Positions 44,907 to 54,747 of a stretch of 64,000 bases of DNA are shown here, one piece after another. Below the pieces are notes generated by a model that saw only the letters and a program-made list of their open reading frames with translations, had not been told where the DNA came from and searched no databases. Position numbers and translations under genes: made by a program. The stretch covers positions 496,001 to 560,000 of the forward strand of contig NC_020812.1 in assembly GCF_000348745.1 (NCBI RefSeq), in the 5' to 3' direction. The first letter of the stretch is position 1. Each line of letters opens with the position of its first letter. Origin of the DNA: Micavibrio aeruginosavorus EPB (lineage in GTDB: Bacteria; Pseudomonadota; Alphaproteobacteria; Micavibrionales; Micavibrionaceae).

Positions 44907-45452
44907 ATGGATATCACCTTTGCTCTTCTAATTGTCTACGCTGTGTGTGTTCTTGGCGCCCTTTGTGTGGCTATGGGGGCGGCGTGGTCCGATTGGCGCT
45001 CTATGACCATCCCCAATTGTTACAGCGTAATCATGATCGGGTTGTTTTGTCTGGGCTATGGCGCGTTGGCTTTGGCTGGGGCGGCACCGGCGCCGTGGTG
45101 GGATTATGTGACTTCCATGGCCATCGTATTTTTTGTGACGCTGGCTATGTTCCTGGTCAAGGCGATTGGAGGGGGCGATTCCAAATTTGGGGCGGCTTGC
45201 GCATTGTGGGTCGGTCTCGGTGGCCTTATGCCGTTCCTGCTGGTCATGATGCTTGTCGGTATGGTGTTGGGCATTTGTGCCTTGCTTATGCGTAACCGCG
45301 TTGTGTTTTTCCGCGCGGTGCCGGATGGGTGGGTTGATCGCGTGCAGCGGGGGCAAAATGCCATCCCTTATGGGATTGCCATAACACTTGGCTGGCTTGC
45401 GGGGGTGCCGGCGGGGGGGCTTCTGGACTCGCTGATGGCATTTTTCCATTAA
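44907..45452 (+). CDS. cpaA: Prepilin peptidase CpaA/TadV
   Basis: A 181-aa polytopic aspartic protease that cleaves Flp and the TadE/F prepilins. The two catalytic aspartates are Asp29 in AWSDWRSMTIPN and Asp91 in the GGGDSKFG motif, the TadV/CpaA arrangement without the N-methylation domain of PilD. GGGGGTCG precedes the ATG. A run of 7 G occurs near the 3' end, too short to argue for slippage. Confidence 0.92.
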   Translation: MDITFALLIVYAVCVLGALCVAMGAAWSDWRSMTIPNCYSVIMIGLFCLGYGALALAGAAPAPWWDYVTSMAIVFFVTLAMFLVKAIGGGDSKFGAACALWVGLGGLMPFLLVMMLVGMVLGICALLMRNRVVFFRAVPDGWVDRVQRGQNAIPYGIAITLGWLAGVPAGGLLDSLMAFFH

Positions 45453-45603
45453 ATGCCAAGGGCTTTTCTGGCTTTGTTAAAATAAAAAATCCGGGTATAA
45501 TGGGGCTGCGGCACGGTCGTGCCTGTCCTGTTTTCTCTGTGGTTCAATCCATCCTGCGCGGTTTTTGACAACCGTATCTTTTATCCCTGACAGGGGCTTT
45601 GTG

Positions 45604-46482
45604 ATGAATAAAAACCTTTTGATCGCCTTTGCCGGCGCTTTGCTGATCGCCATTCTCGTGGCGATGTTGATGAGCACGTTGCTGGGCGGCACGAAAAAGA
45701 AACAGCCGCGTGTGGCTGAAGTGAAGCGCATCGAAATTTTGGTCGCGGCAAAACCGATCGCGATCGGACAATATCTGTCATCCGAAAATGTGAAGTGGAA
45801 ACCGTGGCCGGAAGAGGCTGTTTTCCCTGGGGCGGTTGTTCGTAAAGGCGATCAAAAAGCGAATGATGCTAAAGAGGGGCGTGCTGCACGTGCCTTTATT
45901 GTTGATGAGCCGATCGTTGATAGCGCGATTATTGCAGGCGAGGGAAGCTTCACCGCCGCGCGGTTGGAGCCAGGTATGCGAGCCGTTGCAATTAAAGCCA
46001 ACACAATTACGACGGCGGGGGGCCTGGTGCGTCCGGGCGACCGTGTCGATGTGATTTTGGTTGTGGGATACGAAATGGAAGCGAATAGCGCCGACCCCTA
46101 TACAGAAAGCCTGATGGAAAGCATTGCTGATCGAAATCTGGAAGAGGTTGCCGCTCAGACAATCTTGCAAAACGTTCGCGTGCTGGCTGTTGATCAGCGT
46201 GAAGCGCCACCTTCAAGTGGGGATAAGGCCTCCGCTGTGAAAAAAGTCAAAACCGTGACGCTGGAAGTTGATACGCGCGGGGCGGAAAAACTTGTAACCG
46301 CCTTGAAAACAGGATCCCTGCATCTTTCTCTGCGGTCGCTGGGGGATACAAGCCTTTTTGATGAAAATCGCCCAAGCACCACAGACGCACGCATGATCAA
46401 CATTGACGATGAAATTATTGGTCAGGCCAACAAGTCTATTGGTGGGTTGCGGATTTACAGTGGCGGGGTGCCAACGCGGTAA
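45604..46482 (+). CDS. cpaB: Tad pilus assembly protein CpaB/RcpC
   Basis: A 292-aa periplasmic protein with an N-terminal membrane anchor (about 4-27) and a SAF domain (about 43-110: RIEILVAAKPIAIGQYLSSE). The remainder fits CpaB (GMRAVAIKANTITTAGGLVRPGDRVDVILV). It works with the secretin CpaC at the outer part of the machine. The ATG at 45604 is preceded by an in-frame GTG; AGGGGC is upstream. A terminator-like hairpin overlaps its stop codon. Confidence 0.88.
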   Translation: MNKNLLIAFAGALLIAILVAMLMSTLLGGTKKKQPRVAEVKRIEILVAAKPIAIGQYLSSENVKWKPWPEEAVFPGAVVRKGDQKANDAKEGRAARAFIVDEPIVDSAIIAGEGSFTAARLEPGMRAVAIKANTITTAGGLVRPGDRVDVILVVGYEMEANSADPYTESLMESIADRNLEEVAAQTILQNVRVLAVDQREAPPSSGDKASAVKKVKTVTLEVDTRGAEKLVTALKTGSLHLSLRSLGDTSLFDENRPSTTDARMINIDDEIIGQANKSIGGLRIYSGGVPTR

Positions 46483-46503
46483 AAGCGAAGCGTTCGCTTT
46501 TTT
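46481..46503 (+). terminator. Terminator-like hairpin between cpaB and cpaC
   Basis: AAAAGCGAA and TTCGCTTTT form a 9-bp stem with a 3-base loop directly followed by more T, giving a six-T tail. It begins at the cpaB stop codon. The stem is AU-rich, so termination may be partial. Confidence 0.6.
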
Positions 46504-46529
46504 AATACGGTCAAGTTCGAGTTTGAAAT

Positions 46530-47969
46530 ATGGTCGAGATGAAAAACATGATGAAACGTCCAATCGCTCTGGCCCTGATCGGGACAGTTATGGCGGGTTT
46601 GGCTTTTGGCCCGGTGCTGCATGCGCGCGCGGACAGCAAAATGAATCCGGTCAGCATCAATGCGGCGAAAAAAAGCAACTTGCTTGAAGTGACGCTGGGC
46701 AAGGGCGAGGTTTTGACCATTCCGGGTGATGTAGCGGATGTTCTTGTCGCGGATCCGTCGATTGCCGATGTGTCGGCGTTGCAGGCAGATAAGCTTTATG
46801 TTGTCGGTTCACGTCTAGGCAATACAAACTTGATGGTTCTGGATGCACAGGGCAATGTGCTGAAACGCGTCGATGTTCACGTTAAAATTGACGAGGCCGC
46901 GATCCAGGCCTATCTCAAAGAACTCTATCCGAACGAAAACGTATCGGTGCGGGCGATGAATGGTCGGTTTTTCCTGACCGGGAATGTGTCGACCCCGGAT
47001 GCATCCAATAAAATTGCCAATGTGGTTGCGGCCTATTTCAACCAGGGCGGCGGTGCGCCGAACATGGATTCCATCGTGAATCTGCTTCAGGTTTCGGGCG
47101 AGCAGCAGGTGATGCTGCGCGTGAAGATTATGGAAGTGTCAAAATCGCTCTTGCGCGAGTTGGGTATTGATACGCAATTGGATGATACAAGCCTGCTGGG
47201 CAACAACGATAATCTGGTGGGGGCCATCGATACGATTGCCGGAACCGGGTTGACCCAAAACCCGTTCGCGACAGGATCGTTGATTTTTGATGATGGAAAT
47301 TTCGGTCCTTTAAGCTTTATGTTGAGCGCCCTCGAAAATGACCAGATGGCGCAGACTCTGGCGGAGCCGAATTTGACGGCGATTTCGGGTGAGCAGGCCG
47401 GCTTCCTTGCCGGTGGTGAATTCCCGGTTCCGGCGGGACGCGATAATGATGGTAACGTTATTATTGAGTATCGGTCCTTCGGTGTTTCGTTGAACTTCCG
47501 CCCGGTTGTTCTGTCATCCGACCGGATCAGCCTGCAGATGAATACCGAAGTGTCCTCAATTTCGCGTGATAACTCGGTGACCTTGAATGGTCTGGATGTT
47601 CCCGGCTTAAGCATTCGCCGCGCATCGACCACAGTGGAGATGGGCAGCGGCGGCAGTTTGATGATTGCTGGCCTGTTGCAATCCAATGCGCTGAAGGGCA
47701 TGGCGGGTTTGCCGGGCATACAACAAACGCCGGTTCTGGGGGATCTGATTTCATCAGAGAGCTTTAATCGTCAGGAATCGGAATTGGTTATTATTGTGAC
47801 GCCTGTTCTGGTGAAGCCGTATGCGGAAACCAAAGCGGCCCGAAAGGTTCAGGCTCCGACCCAAACGCCATTGCGCGAGGCCTTTATCAATAATATCCGC
47901 CGCATCTATGGCCGCAAGGCTCCGGCGTCGCTGAATGATGATGGCAGCTTTGGCTACATCCTGAATTAA
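46530..47969 (+). CDS. cpaC: Tad pilus secretin CpaC/RcpA
   Basis: A 479-aa outer-membrane secretin. Signal peptide (about 1-35), pilus-N domain (about 42-115: GKGEVLTIPGDVADVLVADP), a BON-like/N1 region (NENVSVRAMNGRFFLTGNVS) and the secretin core (about 250-420: AEPNLTAISGEQAGFLAGGE, SGGSLMIAGLLQ). The translation start is uncertain: several in-frame ATGs lie at 46530-46551 and no strong ribosome site marks one. Confidence 0.92.
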   Translation: MVEMKNMMKRPIALALIGTVMAGLAFGPVLHARADSKMNPVSINAAKKSNLLEVTLGKGEVLTIPGDVADVLVADPSIADVSALQADKLYVVGSRLGNTNLMVLDAQGNVLKRVDVHVKIDEAAIQAYLKELYPNENVSVRAMNGRFFLTGNVSTPDASNKIANVVAAYFNQGGGAPNMDSIVNLLQVSGEQQVMLRVKIMEVSKSLLRELGIDTQLDDTSLLGNNDNLVGAIDTIAGTGLTQNPFATGSLIFDDGNFGPLSFMLSALENDQMAQTLAEPNLTAISGEQAGFLAGGEFPVPAGRDNDGNVIIEYRSFGVSLNFRPVVLSSDRISLQMNTEVSSISRDNSVTLNGLDVPGLSIRRASTTVEMGSGGSLMIAGLLQSNALKGMAGLPGIQQTPVLGDLISSESFNRQESELVIIVTPVLVKPYAETKAARKVQAPTQTPLREAFINNIRRIYGRKAPASLNDDGSFGYILN

Positions 47970-48014
47970 TCGACCCGCATGAAATAAGCCCGAATGAAGC
48001 TGAGAAGGTTCGTG

Positions 48015-48677
48015 ATGAAAATATCCTTTCAAAACCGTGGAATTTTAATGGCGGCCAGTGTGGCGGCCTTGCTGGGTGGGTGCACGATTTCACTGGATCG
48101 GGATTCCGAACTGGCCCCGGCCGACCGTCAGATGCAGGTCATCAGCGACGCGGCCGAAATGCAATTACCGGTCACGGCAATGAATGAAACGGCCATCCGC
48201 CAGATGGCCGCCAATTACGCCAGCCAAGGTGATGGCGCGATGGTGGTTTCGGTTTTATACGACCCGTCCTCGCGTTCTGGCACGGCAATGAAGGCAGGGC
48301 AGGAATTGGCCAGGATTGTCGAAACACTGAAGCAGAACCATGTTACTGGTGTTCAGGGCGATATTATGCCGGTGCAGGCACTGGGGGACCAGATGCAGGT
48401 TCTGGTGAGCTATAATCGCCTGAGCGCCCAAGTGTCGGACGCTTGCGTGGGCCAAGAGATGGACCAGTCCTTTACCGACCTTGATAAAGCCCGGGCCTAT
48501 CCTTTGGGCTGTACGGTTGATCAAATGGTGGCCCGCCAAACGGCGCAGCCATCCGATTTGCTGGGGCGGGACCCGGTTTTGGGCTCAGATGGCCGCCGTG
48601 GCGCGATCGTGACCGAGCCCTATCGTGCCGGTGAAGCGAATGGCGAGCTGAGCGGTGAGAGCGCCTCTGGCAATTGA
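48015..48677 (+). CDS. cpaD: Tad pilus lipoprotein CpaD
   Basis: A 220-aa lipoprotein; with the ATG at 48015 (GAGAAGG upstream) the signal peptide ends LLGGC with Cys23. The rest matches CpaD: NYASQGDGAMVVSV, a central VLVSYNRLSA, and the Cys pair (DACVG, PLGCTVDQM) conserved in the family. CpaD supports the secretin at the outer membrane. An earlier in-frame ATG (47994) is less well placed. Confidence 0.85.
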   Translation: MKISFQNRGILMAASVAALLGGCTISLDRDSELAPADRQMQVISDAAEMQLPVTAMNETAIRQMAANYASQGDGAMVVSVLYDPSSRSGTAMKAGQELARIVETLKQNHVTGVQGDIMPVQALGDQMQVLVSYNRLSAQVSDACVGQEMDQSFTDLDKARAYPLGCTVDQMVARQTAQPSDLLGRDPVLGSDGRRGAIVTEPYRAGEANGELSGESASGN

Positions 48678-48805
48678 TGCCATAATCTGTGGTTTTAGCC
48701 GATTTTTGTAAATCAATTGGTAATAAAACCGCGCGATGATGGGGTGGCGGGTCAAATCCGCGATTCCTTGTTGAATATCAAAAGTATAATCCGGTTCCAA
48801 ATCAC

Positions 48806-50062
48806 ATGACCGCTGCTGATGCCACCTTTACTTCTGTCCTGTTGCCGGGGGCCCGCGTGACGATGTTCGCGCGTGATCGCGAGTCATTGGAATCATTCCG
48901 CTCCCTGGTTCAGGATTGGCGTTTCGCGCGTGTGCAGATGGAGGCGATTGAGGGTGGGGTCGATGACGCCATCGCCACGTTCCAAAGCCGCGAAGCGCCT
49001 GATTTGCTGATCATCGAAACCGATACGATTGATGAAAGCTTCACACAAAAGTTGGAAGCCCTGTCGGCCTATTGTTCCGAAAACACGGCGGCGATTGTCA
49101 TTGGCCCCGTGAATGATGTGAATTTGTATCGTCGCCTCATCGGCATGGGGATCAGCGAATATCTGGTGCGCCCGGTGAAGCCTGATACGTTGGCGTTTGA
49201 TATTGCGCGATCATTGATTGAACGCATCGGCGCAACGGGTAGCCGTCTGGTCACGTTTATCGGGGCCAAGGGCGGGGTTGGGGCCACCGTCCTGGCCGAA
49301 GGTATGGCGTGGGGCATGGCCGAAATGATGCACCAGAAAACCATGCTGCTGGATGCCGCCGGTGGATGGTCTTCGCTCAGTGTGGGTATGAATTTTGAAC
49401 CCGTGACAACGTTGTCAGAGGCCGTGCGGACCGCACAATCAGGTGATGCGGATGCGTTTCGCCGAATCTTGTTCCAGGCTGATGATCGACTCCATGTCTT
49501 GAGCACGGGCGGCGATGTCATGCTGGATACAACGGTTGATCCCGCGACATTTGAAAGTCTTCTGGATCATTTGATGACCAGTTACCCTGTTGTGATTGTT
49601 GATTTGTCCGCGGCTCCCGTTGGTTTGCGCCAGGCAACCTTGCTTCGTGCGCATGAAATTATTGTTGTCACAACGCCGCAATTGCCCGCCCTGCGCGCGG
49701 CGCGCAGTTTGATGAACGAAATTCGCGATTTGCGCGGAGGCAAAGACGAAACGGTTATTGATTTGATCGTCAATATGGTCGGCTCGGCCCAGAAACATGA
49801 AATCCCAAAGGCAGATATTGAGGCGGCGCTGGACCGCAAACCGTCTTTGATGCTGGATTACAAACCCGGGTTGTTTATGGCCTTTGAAAGCGAAGGGCGC
49901 AAAATTACATCCAGTCCTGAAGGGCGTGATATTGCACAGACTTTGCTGCAATTGGTGGCGAAACTTATTCGTGGTGCCGGATCGGATATATCCGGACCGG
50001 CCAATGATGCGGGTGGCAAGGGGTTATCCGGCATATTGAACAAGTTCAAGGCAAAATCCTGA
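48806..50062 (+). CDS. cpaE: Tad pilus localisation ATPase CpaE/TadZ
   Basis: A 418-aa protein with an N-terminal receiver-like domain (about 15-135: DLLIIETDTIDESF, SEYLVRPVKPDTL) and a ParA/MinD-like domain from about 146. Its Walker A is the atypical GAKGGVGAT (153-161), lacking the second lysine as in other CpaE/TadZ proteins. It targets the pilus machine to a cell pole. It lies 129 bases after cpaD and 16 bases before cpaF. Confidence 0.92.
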   Translation: MTAADATFTSVLLPGARVTMFARDRESLESFRSLVQDWRFARVQMEAIEGGVDDAIATFQSREAPDLLIIETDTIDESFTQKLEALSAYCSENTAAIVIGPVNDVNLYRRLIGMGISEYLVRPVKPDTLAFDIARSLIERIGATGSRLVTFIGAKGGVGATVLAEGMAWGMAEMMHQKTMLLDAAGGWSSLSVGMNFEPVTTLSEAVRTAQSGDADAFRRILFQADDRLHVLSTGGDVMLDTTVDPATFESLLDHLMTSYPVVIVDLSAAPVGLRQATLLRAHEIIVVTTPQLPALRAARSLMNEIRDLRGGKDETVIDLIVNMVGSAQKHEIPKADIEAALDRKPSLMLDYKPGLFMAFESEGRKITSSPEGRDIAQTLLQLVAKLIRGAGSDISGPANDAGGKGLSGILNKFKAKS

Positions 50063-50078
50063 CGGATTGGGTGGCGCA

Positions 50079-51692
50079 ATGTTTGGAAAAAAGGGCACAT
50101 CCGGACCACCAACACCGCCGCCAGCACCATCGGCGCCGCGGCCTGAACCTGTGGCGACAACGCCTGCACCGGAAAAGATAGCGCAAACGCCCCCACCGGC
50201 AGCTAAAGAAGTATCATCGTCCACGATGCCGCCAATGGATGCGGATATGCTGGGCGCACTGAATGCTCTGAATGCGGAAAAGGGGACAACATCGGCGGGC
50301 CAGGTTCATATTCCTGCGGTTGAGGCAGAGAAGGCCAAGCCCGCAAAAGCCCTTGATGATGATTTATTGCCCAAGACCGAAGAGAGCACGGTGAAAACCG
50401 AATCTGGGGCCAGTATGGCGTCTGTGCGCCTTCAACGCGCACGCAACCGGATCTGGTTGGATTTGCGTGATGGTATTGATCTCAAAGCGTTGGCGCGGAT
50501 GGATGCCAAGGCCGCCCGTGAAGAGGTCGCATCCGCCGTTCAGGAAATTGCGCGTTTCCGCAATCTGGATATCACGCCCTCGGAACTGGATCTGATTTCC
50601 AAGGAATGTTCCGATGATATGTTGGGCTACGGTCCGCTCGAAGCCTTGCTGGAGCGTGATGACATTGCCGATATCATGATCAATGGCCCGGAAACCACCT
50701 ACATCGAGGTGAGCGGGAAAATTCAGCGCACCGACATTAAATTCCGCGACAACCAGCATTTGACCACGATTTGTCAACGGATCGTGGGGGCGATTGGCCG
50801 CCGTGTCGATGAATCGTCGCCGATTTGCGATGCGCGTTTGCCGGATGGAAGCCGCGTAAACGTCATTATCCCGCCGCTGGCCGTAGACGGCGCGACAATG
50901 ACCATTCGTAAGTTTAAAAAAGACAAGCTGACGCTGGAAAAATTGGTCGAATTCGGGGCCGCGACACCAAGCTGCGCCAAGCTGATTATGGCCGTGGGGC
51001 GTTGCCGTGTGAACGTTCTGGTGTCGGGTGGTACGGGTTCGGGTAAAACCACCATGCTGAACTGTTTAACCCGTTATATTGAATCCGGTGAACGCATTAT
51101 CACGTGTGAAGACGCCTGCGAATTGCAACTGCAGCAGCCACACGTCGTGCGCCTTGAAACCCGTCCGCCAAACCTGGAAGGTGCGGGTGAAGTGACCATG
51201 CGCGATCTGGTGAAAAACTGTCTGCGTATGCGTCCGGAACGTATTATCGTTGGTGAGGTTCGCGGACCTGAAGCGTTCGACCTGTTGCAGGCCATGAATA
51301 CGGGTCACGATGGGTCCATGGGAACCGTCCACGCCAACAACCCGCGCGAAGCGTTATCCCGTATGGAAAACATGATCGCGATGGGGGGGCTGAATTTGCC
51401 CAGTTCCGCGGTGCGTGAACAGATTGCAAGCGCGGTGAATGTCATTATTCAGGTTCAGCGTCTGCGTGATGGGTCACGTAAAGTCACACACATTTCCGAA
51501 ATTACCGGGATGGAGGGTGATGTGGTCACGATGCAGGATCTGTTCCAGCTGGAATATTTAGGCGAAGACGATGACGGCAAGTTGATCACACGTCAAAAAT
51601 CAACCGGATTGCGCCCGAAATTCTACGATAAAGCGCGCCAATATGGTGTTGAACAGTTGGTTCTTGATGCCATGGCGGAGGCCTTCGGATAA
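50079..51692 (+). CDS. cpaF: Tad pilus assembly ATPase CpaF/TadA
   Basis: A 537-aa GspE/VirB11-type motor ATPase. After a Pro/Ala-rich N-terminus (about 1-55), the family core shows [35 protein letters not shown], Walker [10 protein letters not shown] (317-325), [11 protein letters not shown] and the His-box [15 protein letters not shown]. It powers pilus extension and retraction. The stop overlaps the tadB start (TAATG). Confidence 0.96.
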   Translation: MFGKKGTSGPPTPPPAPSAPRPEPVATTPAPEKIAQTPPPAAKEVSSSTMPPMDADMLGALNALNAEKGTTSAGQVHIPAVEAEKAKPAKALDDDLLPKTEESTVKTESGASMASVRLQRARNRIWLDLRDGIDLKALARMDAKAAREEVASAVQEIARFRNLDITPSELDLISKECSDDMLGYGPLEALLERDDIADIMINGPETTYIEVSGKIQRTDIKFRDNQHLTTICQRIVGAIGRRVDESSPICDARLPDGSRVNVIIPPLAVDGATMTIRKFKKDKLTLEKLVEFGAATPSCAKLIMAVGRCRVNVLVSGGTGSGKTTMLNCLTRYIESGERIITCEDACELQLQQPHVVRLETRPPNLEGAGEVTMRDLVKNCLRMRPERIIVGEVRGPEAFDLLQAMNTGHDGSMGTVHANNPREALSRMENMIAMGGLNLPSSAVREQIASAVNVIIQVQRLRDGSRKVTHISEITGMEGDVVTMQDLFQLEYLGEDDDGKLITRQKSTGLRPKFYDKARQYGVEQLVLDAMAEAFG

Positions 51693-52666
51693 TGCAGCCG
51701 ATGATTTTCGTTACCGTCGTTCTGGTTGTCACGCTGCTGTGCTTTGGTTGCGTTTTGCTGGTGATGTCCGCACAGGAAAAAAAGCGACGCAGCCGCATTC
51801 AATCCGTTATTCGTGGAAATACTGTTGTCGACAAACGCTCGGCAGCAACAGCGGAGAAAGATAAACGCGTTGCTGATATTTCACGAAAACTGAAAGAGAC
51901 GACGGAAGAAAACAAAGCGAAAAGAAACAGCCTGTCTTCGCGATTGATGCAGGCAGGGTTGTCTATCTCGCAAAAACAATTTTGGATCTATTCTGTTTTG
52001 TTTGCGGTTGTTGCTACGATCCTGACAAAATTGAGCGGCCAATCGGCATTGGTTACGATTCTCGTGGGAATTACAGCCTTTTTAGGTGTGCCGCGTTACT
52101 GGCTGAAACGCCGTATTAAAAAGCGCCAGGCTAAATTTCTGCATGATTTTGCCGATGCATTAGAGGCCATGGTGCGGTTGCTGAAGGCTGGTATGCCTGT
52201 GACAGAGGCAATCAACATGGCGTCCAAAGAGTTTGAAGGGCCAGTGGGTGAAGAAATGGCCATGATTTATGATTCCCAGCGTGTTGGAATTTCTTTACCT
52301 GAGGCTTCACTCGAGGCCGCGCGTCGCATGCCGATTACAGAGATGCAGATGTTTGCGACAGCCATGGCTATTCAAGCCCAGACGGGGGCCAGCCTGTCAG
52401 AGATCCTCACGAACTTGGCTAAGGTTATTCGTGCGCGTTTTCGTTTGAAGCGAAAAGTTGAGGCTTTGTCATCCGAGGCTAAGGCGTCGGCAATGATTAT
52501 CGGATCGCTCCCATTCCTGGTCGGTGGGGGTATGTATTTCATTAATAATGACTACATGATGGTCATGTTCACAACCCTGACTGGGAAAATGCTTTTGGCT
52601 GGTTGTGCGGCTTTTATGCTGATGGGGATTATGGTGATGAAAGCCATGATCAATTTCAAGGTGTAA
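51692..52666 (+). CDS. tadB: Tad pilus inner-membrane platform protein TadB
   Basis: A 324-aa GspF-family protein. Two N-terminal helices flank a basic loop, and the T2SSF domain (about 145-270: LHDFADALEAMVRLLKAGMP, then LSEILTNLAKVIRAR) is followed by two C-terminal helices. It forms the inner-membrane platform with TadC. The start overlaps the cpaF stop; tadC starts 6 bases after it ends. Confidence 0.94.
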   Translation: MQPMIFVTVVLVVTLLCFGCVLLVMSAQEKKRRSRIQSVIRGNTVVDKRSAATAEKDKRVADISRKLKETTEENKAKRNSLSSRLMQAGLSISQKQFWIYSVLFAVVATILTKLSGQSALVTILVGITAFLGVPRYWLKRRIKKRQAKFLHDFADALEAMVRLLKAGMPVTEAINMASKEFEGPVGEEMAMIYDSQRVGISLPEASLEAARRMPITEMQMFATAMAIQAQTGASLSEILTNLAKVIRARFRLKRKVEALSSEAKASAMIIGSLPFLVGGGMYFINNDYMMVMFTTLTGKMLLAGCAAFMLMGIMVMKAMINFKV

Positions 52667-52672
52667 GACACA

Positions 52673-53632
52673 ATGCAGGCATTCTTTGAAGGCGACGGAT
52701 TGGTTGTTTTTCTTGCGGCGATTGCGGCCGCCATATCTTTCGTTGCCTTCCTGTTGCCGCTGATGCAACGATCAGAAAAAAAAGAACGATATCGCAGCGT
52801 TATTGAAAAGAAGCGGAAGACGCTTTTCGAAGCGACGCGCGAGCAATCGAAAAAAGGCTATCGCGTGGATGAAAAATCCATGTCCGCCCGTGATTCAATG
52901 ACAACCTTGTTCAAGGTTGAGCAATTGATGGGTGATATGGGGGAAAAGGTCCGCGACATGATGTTGCAGGCCGGTAATCGTGATCCATCGGCACCGATCA
53001 AATTCATTGTTTCCCGTTTTGCCATTGCCATTTTTCTCGTCGTTTTTGCGATTATTATTATCACTTCGTCCGATAAAGAAATTTCCAATGGGGTGTCGGC
53101 GCTGATCATTATTGCGGCGGCTGGTTTGGGGTATCAAATTCCTAAAATTTTGGTGAAAAACCAGATTGTAAAACGGTCACAGGAAATCAACCTGACCTTT
53201 GCGGATGCCTTGGATATGATGCTGATTTGTGTGCAAGGTGGTGTCGGGTTGGAACAAACCATCAACCGGATTGCCGATGAAATTTCTGAACACTCCCCGA
53301 CGTTGGCGGAGGAACTAGGGATTCTCAGTGCCGAGATGGCGATGCTGAATGATCGCCGTGGTGCGCTGCAGGACTTTGCCCGCCGTGTTGGCAGCGGGGC
53401 CGCGCGCTCTTTTGCGACGGCATTGATTCAAGCCGAACAATATGGGACATCGGTGTCACAAGCCATGCGCGTCATGGCCGATGAATTGCGTGACCAGCGC
53501 ATGGCTGAGGCTGAGCGCAAGGCGGCGTCTCTGCCGCCCAAGCTGACCGTGCCGATGATCCTGTTCTTCCTGCCGGTTTTGTTTGTGATCATTATTGCAC
53601 CGGCTGTGATGCGGGCATTTTCGAAAATGTAA
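52673..53632 (+). CDS. tadC: Tad pilus inner-membrane platform protein TadC
   Basis: A 319-aa second GspF-family protein with an N-terminal helix (about 8-28), a basic loop, two central helices, and a T2SSF domain (about 175-290: LTFADALDMMLICVQGGVGLEQ, ADELRDQRMAEAERKAA) and a final helix. Pairs with TadB. A strong terminator follows, closing the cpa operon. Confidence 0.94.
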   Translation: MQAFFEGDGLVVFLAAIAAAISFVAFLLPLMQRSEKKERYRSVIEKKRKTLFEATREQSKKGYRVDEKSMSARDSMTTLFKVEQLMGDMGEKVRDMMLQAGNRDPSAPIKFIVSRFAIAIFLVVFAIIIITSSDKEISNGVSALIIIAAAGLGYQIPKILVKNQIVKRSQEINLTFADALDMMLICVQGGVGLEQTINRIADEISEHSPTLAEELGILSAEMAMLNDRRGALQDFARRVGSGAARSFATALIQAEQYGTSVSQAMRVMADELRDQRMAEAERKAASLPPKLTVPMILFFLPVLFVIIIAPAVMRAFSKM

Positions 53633-53649
53633 TAATGACATTCTGATAC

Positions 53650-53683
53650 AAAAAGGGCCGCAGGTTATGCTGCGGCCCTTTTT
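53650..53683. terminator. Bidirectional terminator between tadC and tadD
   Basis: AAAAGGGCCGCA pairs with TGCGGCCCTTTT across an 8-base loop, flanked by A and T tracts, serving both convergent genes. Confidence 0.9.
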
Positions 53684-53698
53684 ATATTCTTCATCCGT

Positions 53699-54670
53699 TT
53701 ACTGGTTGACGGCGGCGGTCGATACCGGTTTTTGCGTTGGAACCGGGGCCTGTGTTTGGGCCTGCTTGACCGCCGGATCATTGTCCATGATCGGCTTGAC
53801 GCTCAGGCTGGCTTTCTGCACGGCAGGGGCCGGATGCGGTTTGCTTGGCGGAACGTAAGGGGCGTCATGGTCGATGGCGGCTTTCTTATCGTTCTTTTCT
53901 GCATCATCTTTTTTCGGTTTCTTTTCTTCGTCTTTTTCTTCTTGCTTTAAGTAAGACGGAACCTGACCGCCGCTGACCTGCAGGGCGTTGACGATGCGTA
54001 AATTGCGTTCAATTTCTGCGCGGTTGGGGGCTGTGGCTGCGGCCTTGCGTAATGTTTCTGCGGCTTCATCCAAAAACCCCTGTGCAGCCAGATTGAGGCC
54101 CAGATTGTTCAGCAGCGGGGACGGGTTGCCTTGCCAATATTCCAATCCACTGCGGAAGGCCTCTTCGGCGGGTTTGTGTTTGCCTTGGGCATCCAGCGCA
54201 ACCCCGAGGACGTGATAGGCCTTGCCCGATTCCGGGTTCTTGTCTACGGCCCGGCGTGCAGCGGCTTCGGCTCCGGCATGGTTGCCCATGGATGTCTGGA
54301 TTGATGCATATTCAACCAGAACATCGGCCGTGGCGGCCTTGCTGTCCTGTGCGAACGGTTCAATAACCAGGTTGGCCCGTGTCAGGCGGTTTTCATTGCG
54401 CAGCGCACGAGCATAGCGCGTGGCCACGCTGGCGTCTTTCGGGTTCCGTTTGTACAGCTTTTCAACCAGAGCCAGTGAATCCTGTGCGCTGCCGGCCGCG
54501 TCAGCATCATTCGCGGCACGTTCAATGGCCTGATCGATTTTGGCTTGTCGGCCAGTTTCTCCGCCTTGTGCAGAAGACCCCGTGGTTTGACATGCGGCAA
54601 GCGCCGTCAACGCCACCACGCTGGTCATCATCAGGGACAGAGTGCGAATGGAATGGCTGGTCTTGGTCAT
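53699..54670 (-). CDS. tadD: Tad pilus TPR lipoprotein TadD
   Basis: A 323-aa lipoprotein with lipobox LAAC (Cys27), then TPR units over about 60-240 (e.g. SGKAYHVLGVALDAQGKHKP, PLLNNLGLNLAAQGFLDEAAE). The C-terminal 90 residues are charged and low-complexity (QEEKDEEKKPKKDDAEKND, then a Pro/Ala/Gln tail), which is unusual for TadD. The ATG at 54670 has GGAAGA upstream. It is transcribed towards the end of the tad operon. Confidence 0.85.
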   Translation of the reverse strand: MTKTSHSIRTLSLMMTSVVALTALAACQTTGSSAQGGETGRQAKIDQAIERAANDADAAGSAQDSLALVEKLYKRNPKDASVATRYARALRNENRLTRANLVIEPFAQDSKAATADVLVEYASIQTSMGNHAGAEAAARRAVDKNPESGKAYHVLGVALDAQGKHKPAEEAFRSGLEYWQGNPSPLLNNLGLNLAAQGFLDEAAETLRKAAATAPNRAEIERNLRIVNALQVSGGQVPSYLKQEEKDEEKKPKKDDAEKNDKKAAIDHDAPYVPPSKPHPAPAVQKASLSVKPIMDNDPAVKQAQTQAPVPTQKPVSTAAVNQ

Positions 54671-54747
54671 CGTTTTCTTCCGCATTGGCAATGTTGAAAA
54701 GCGTCAGGGTTATAGCAGGTTTTTAAAAGCCGGAAAGAGGGTAGTTA

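Noticed and set aside
45413-45419. Run of 7 G in cpaA as a slippage site
   Set aside because: Runs of 7 G also occur in fcl and glmM, core genes, so the length is within background for this genome.
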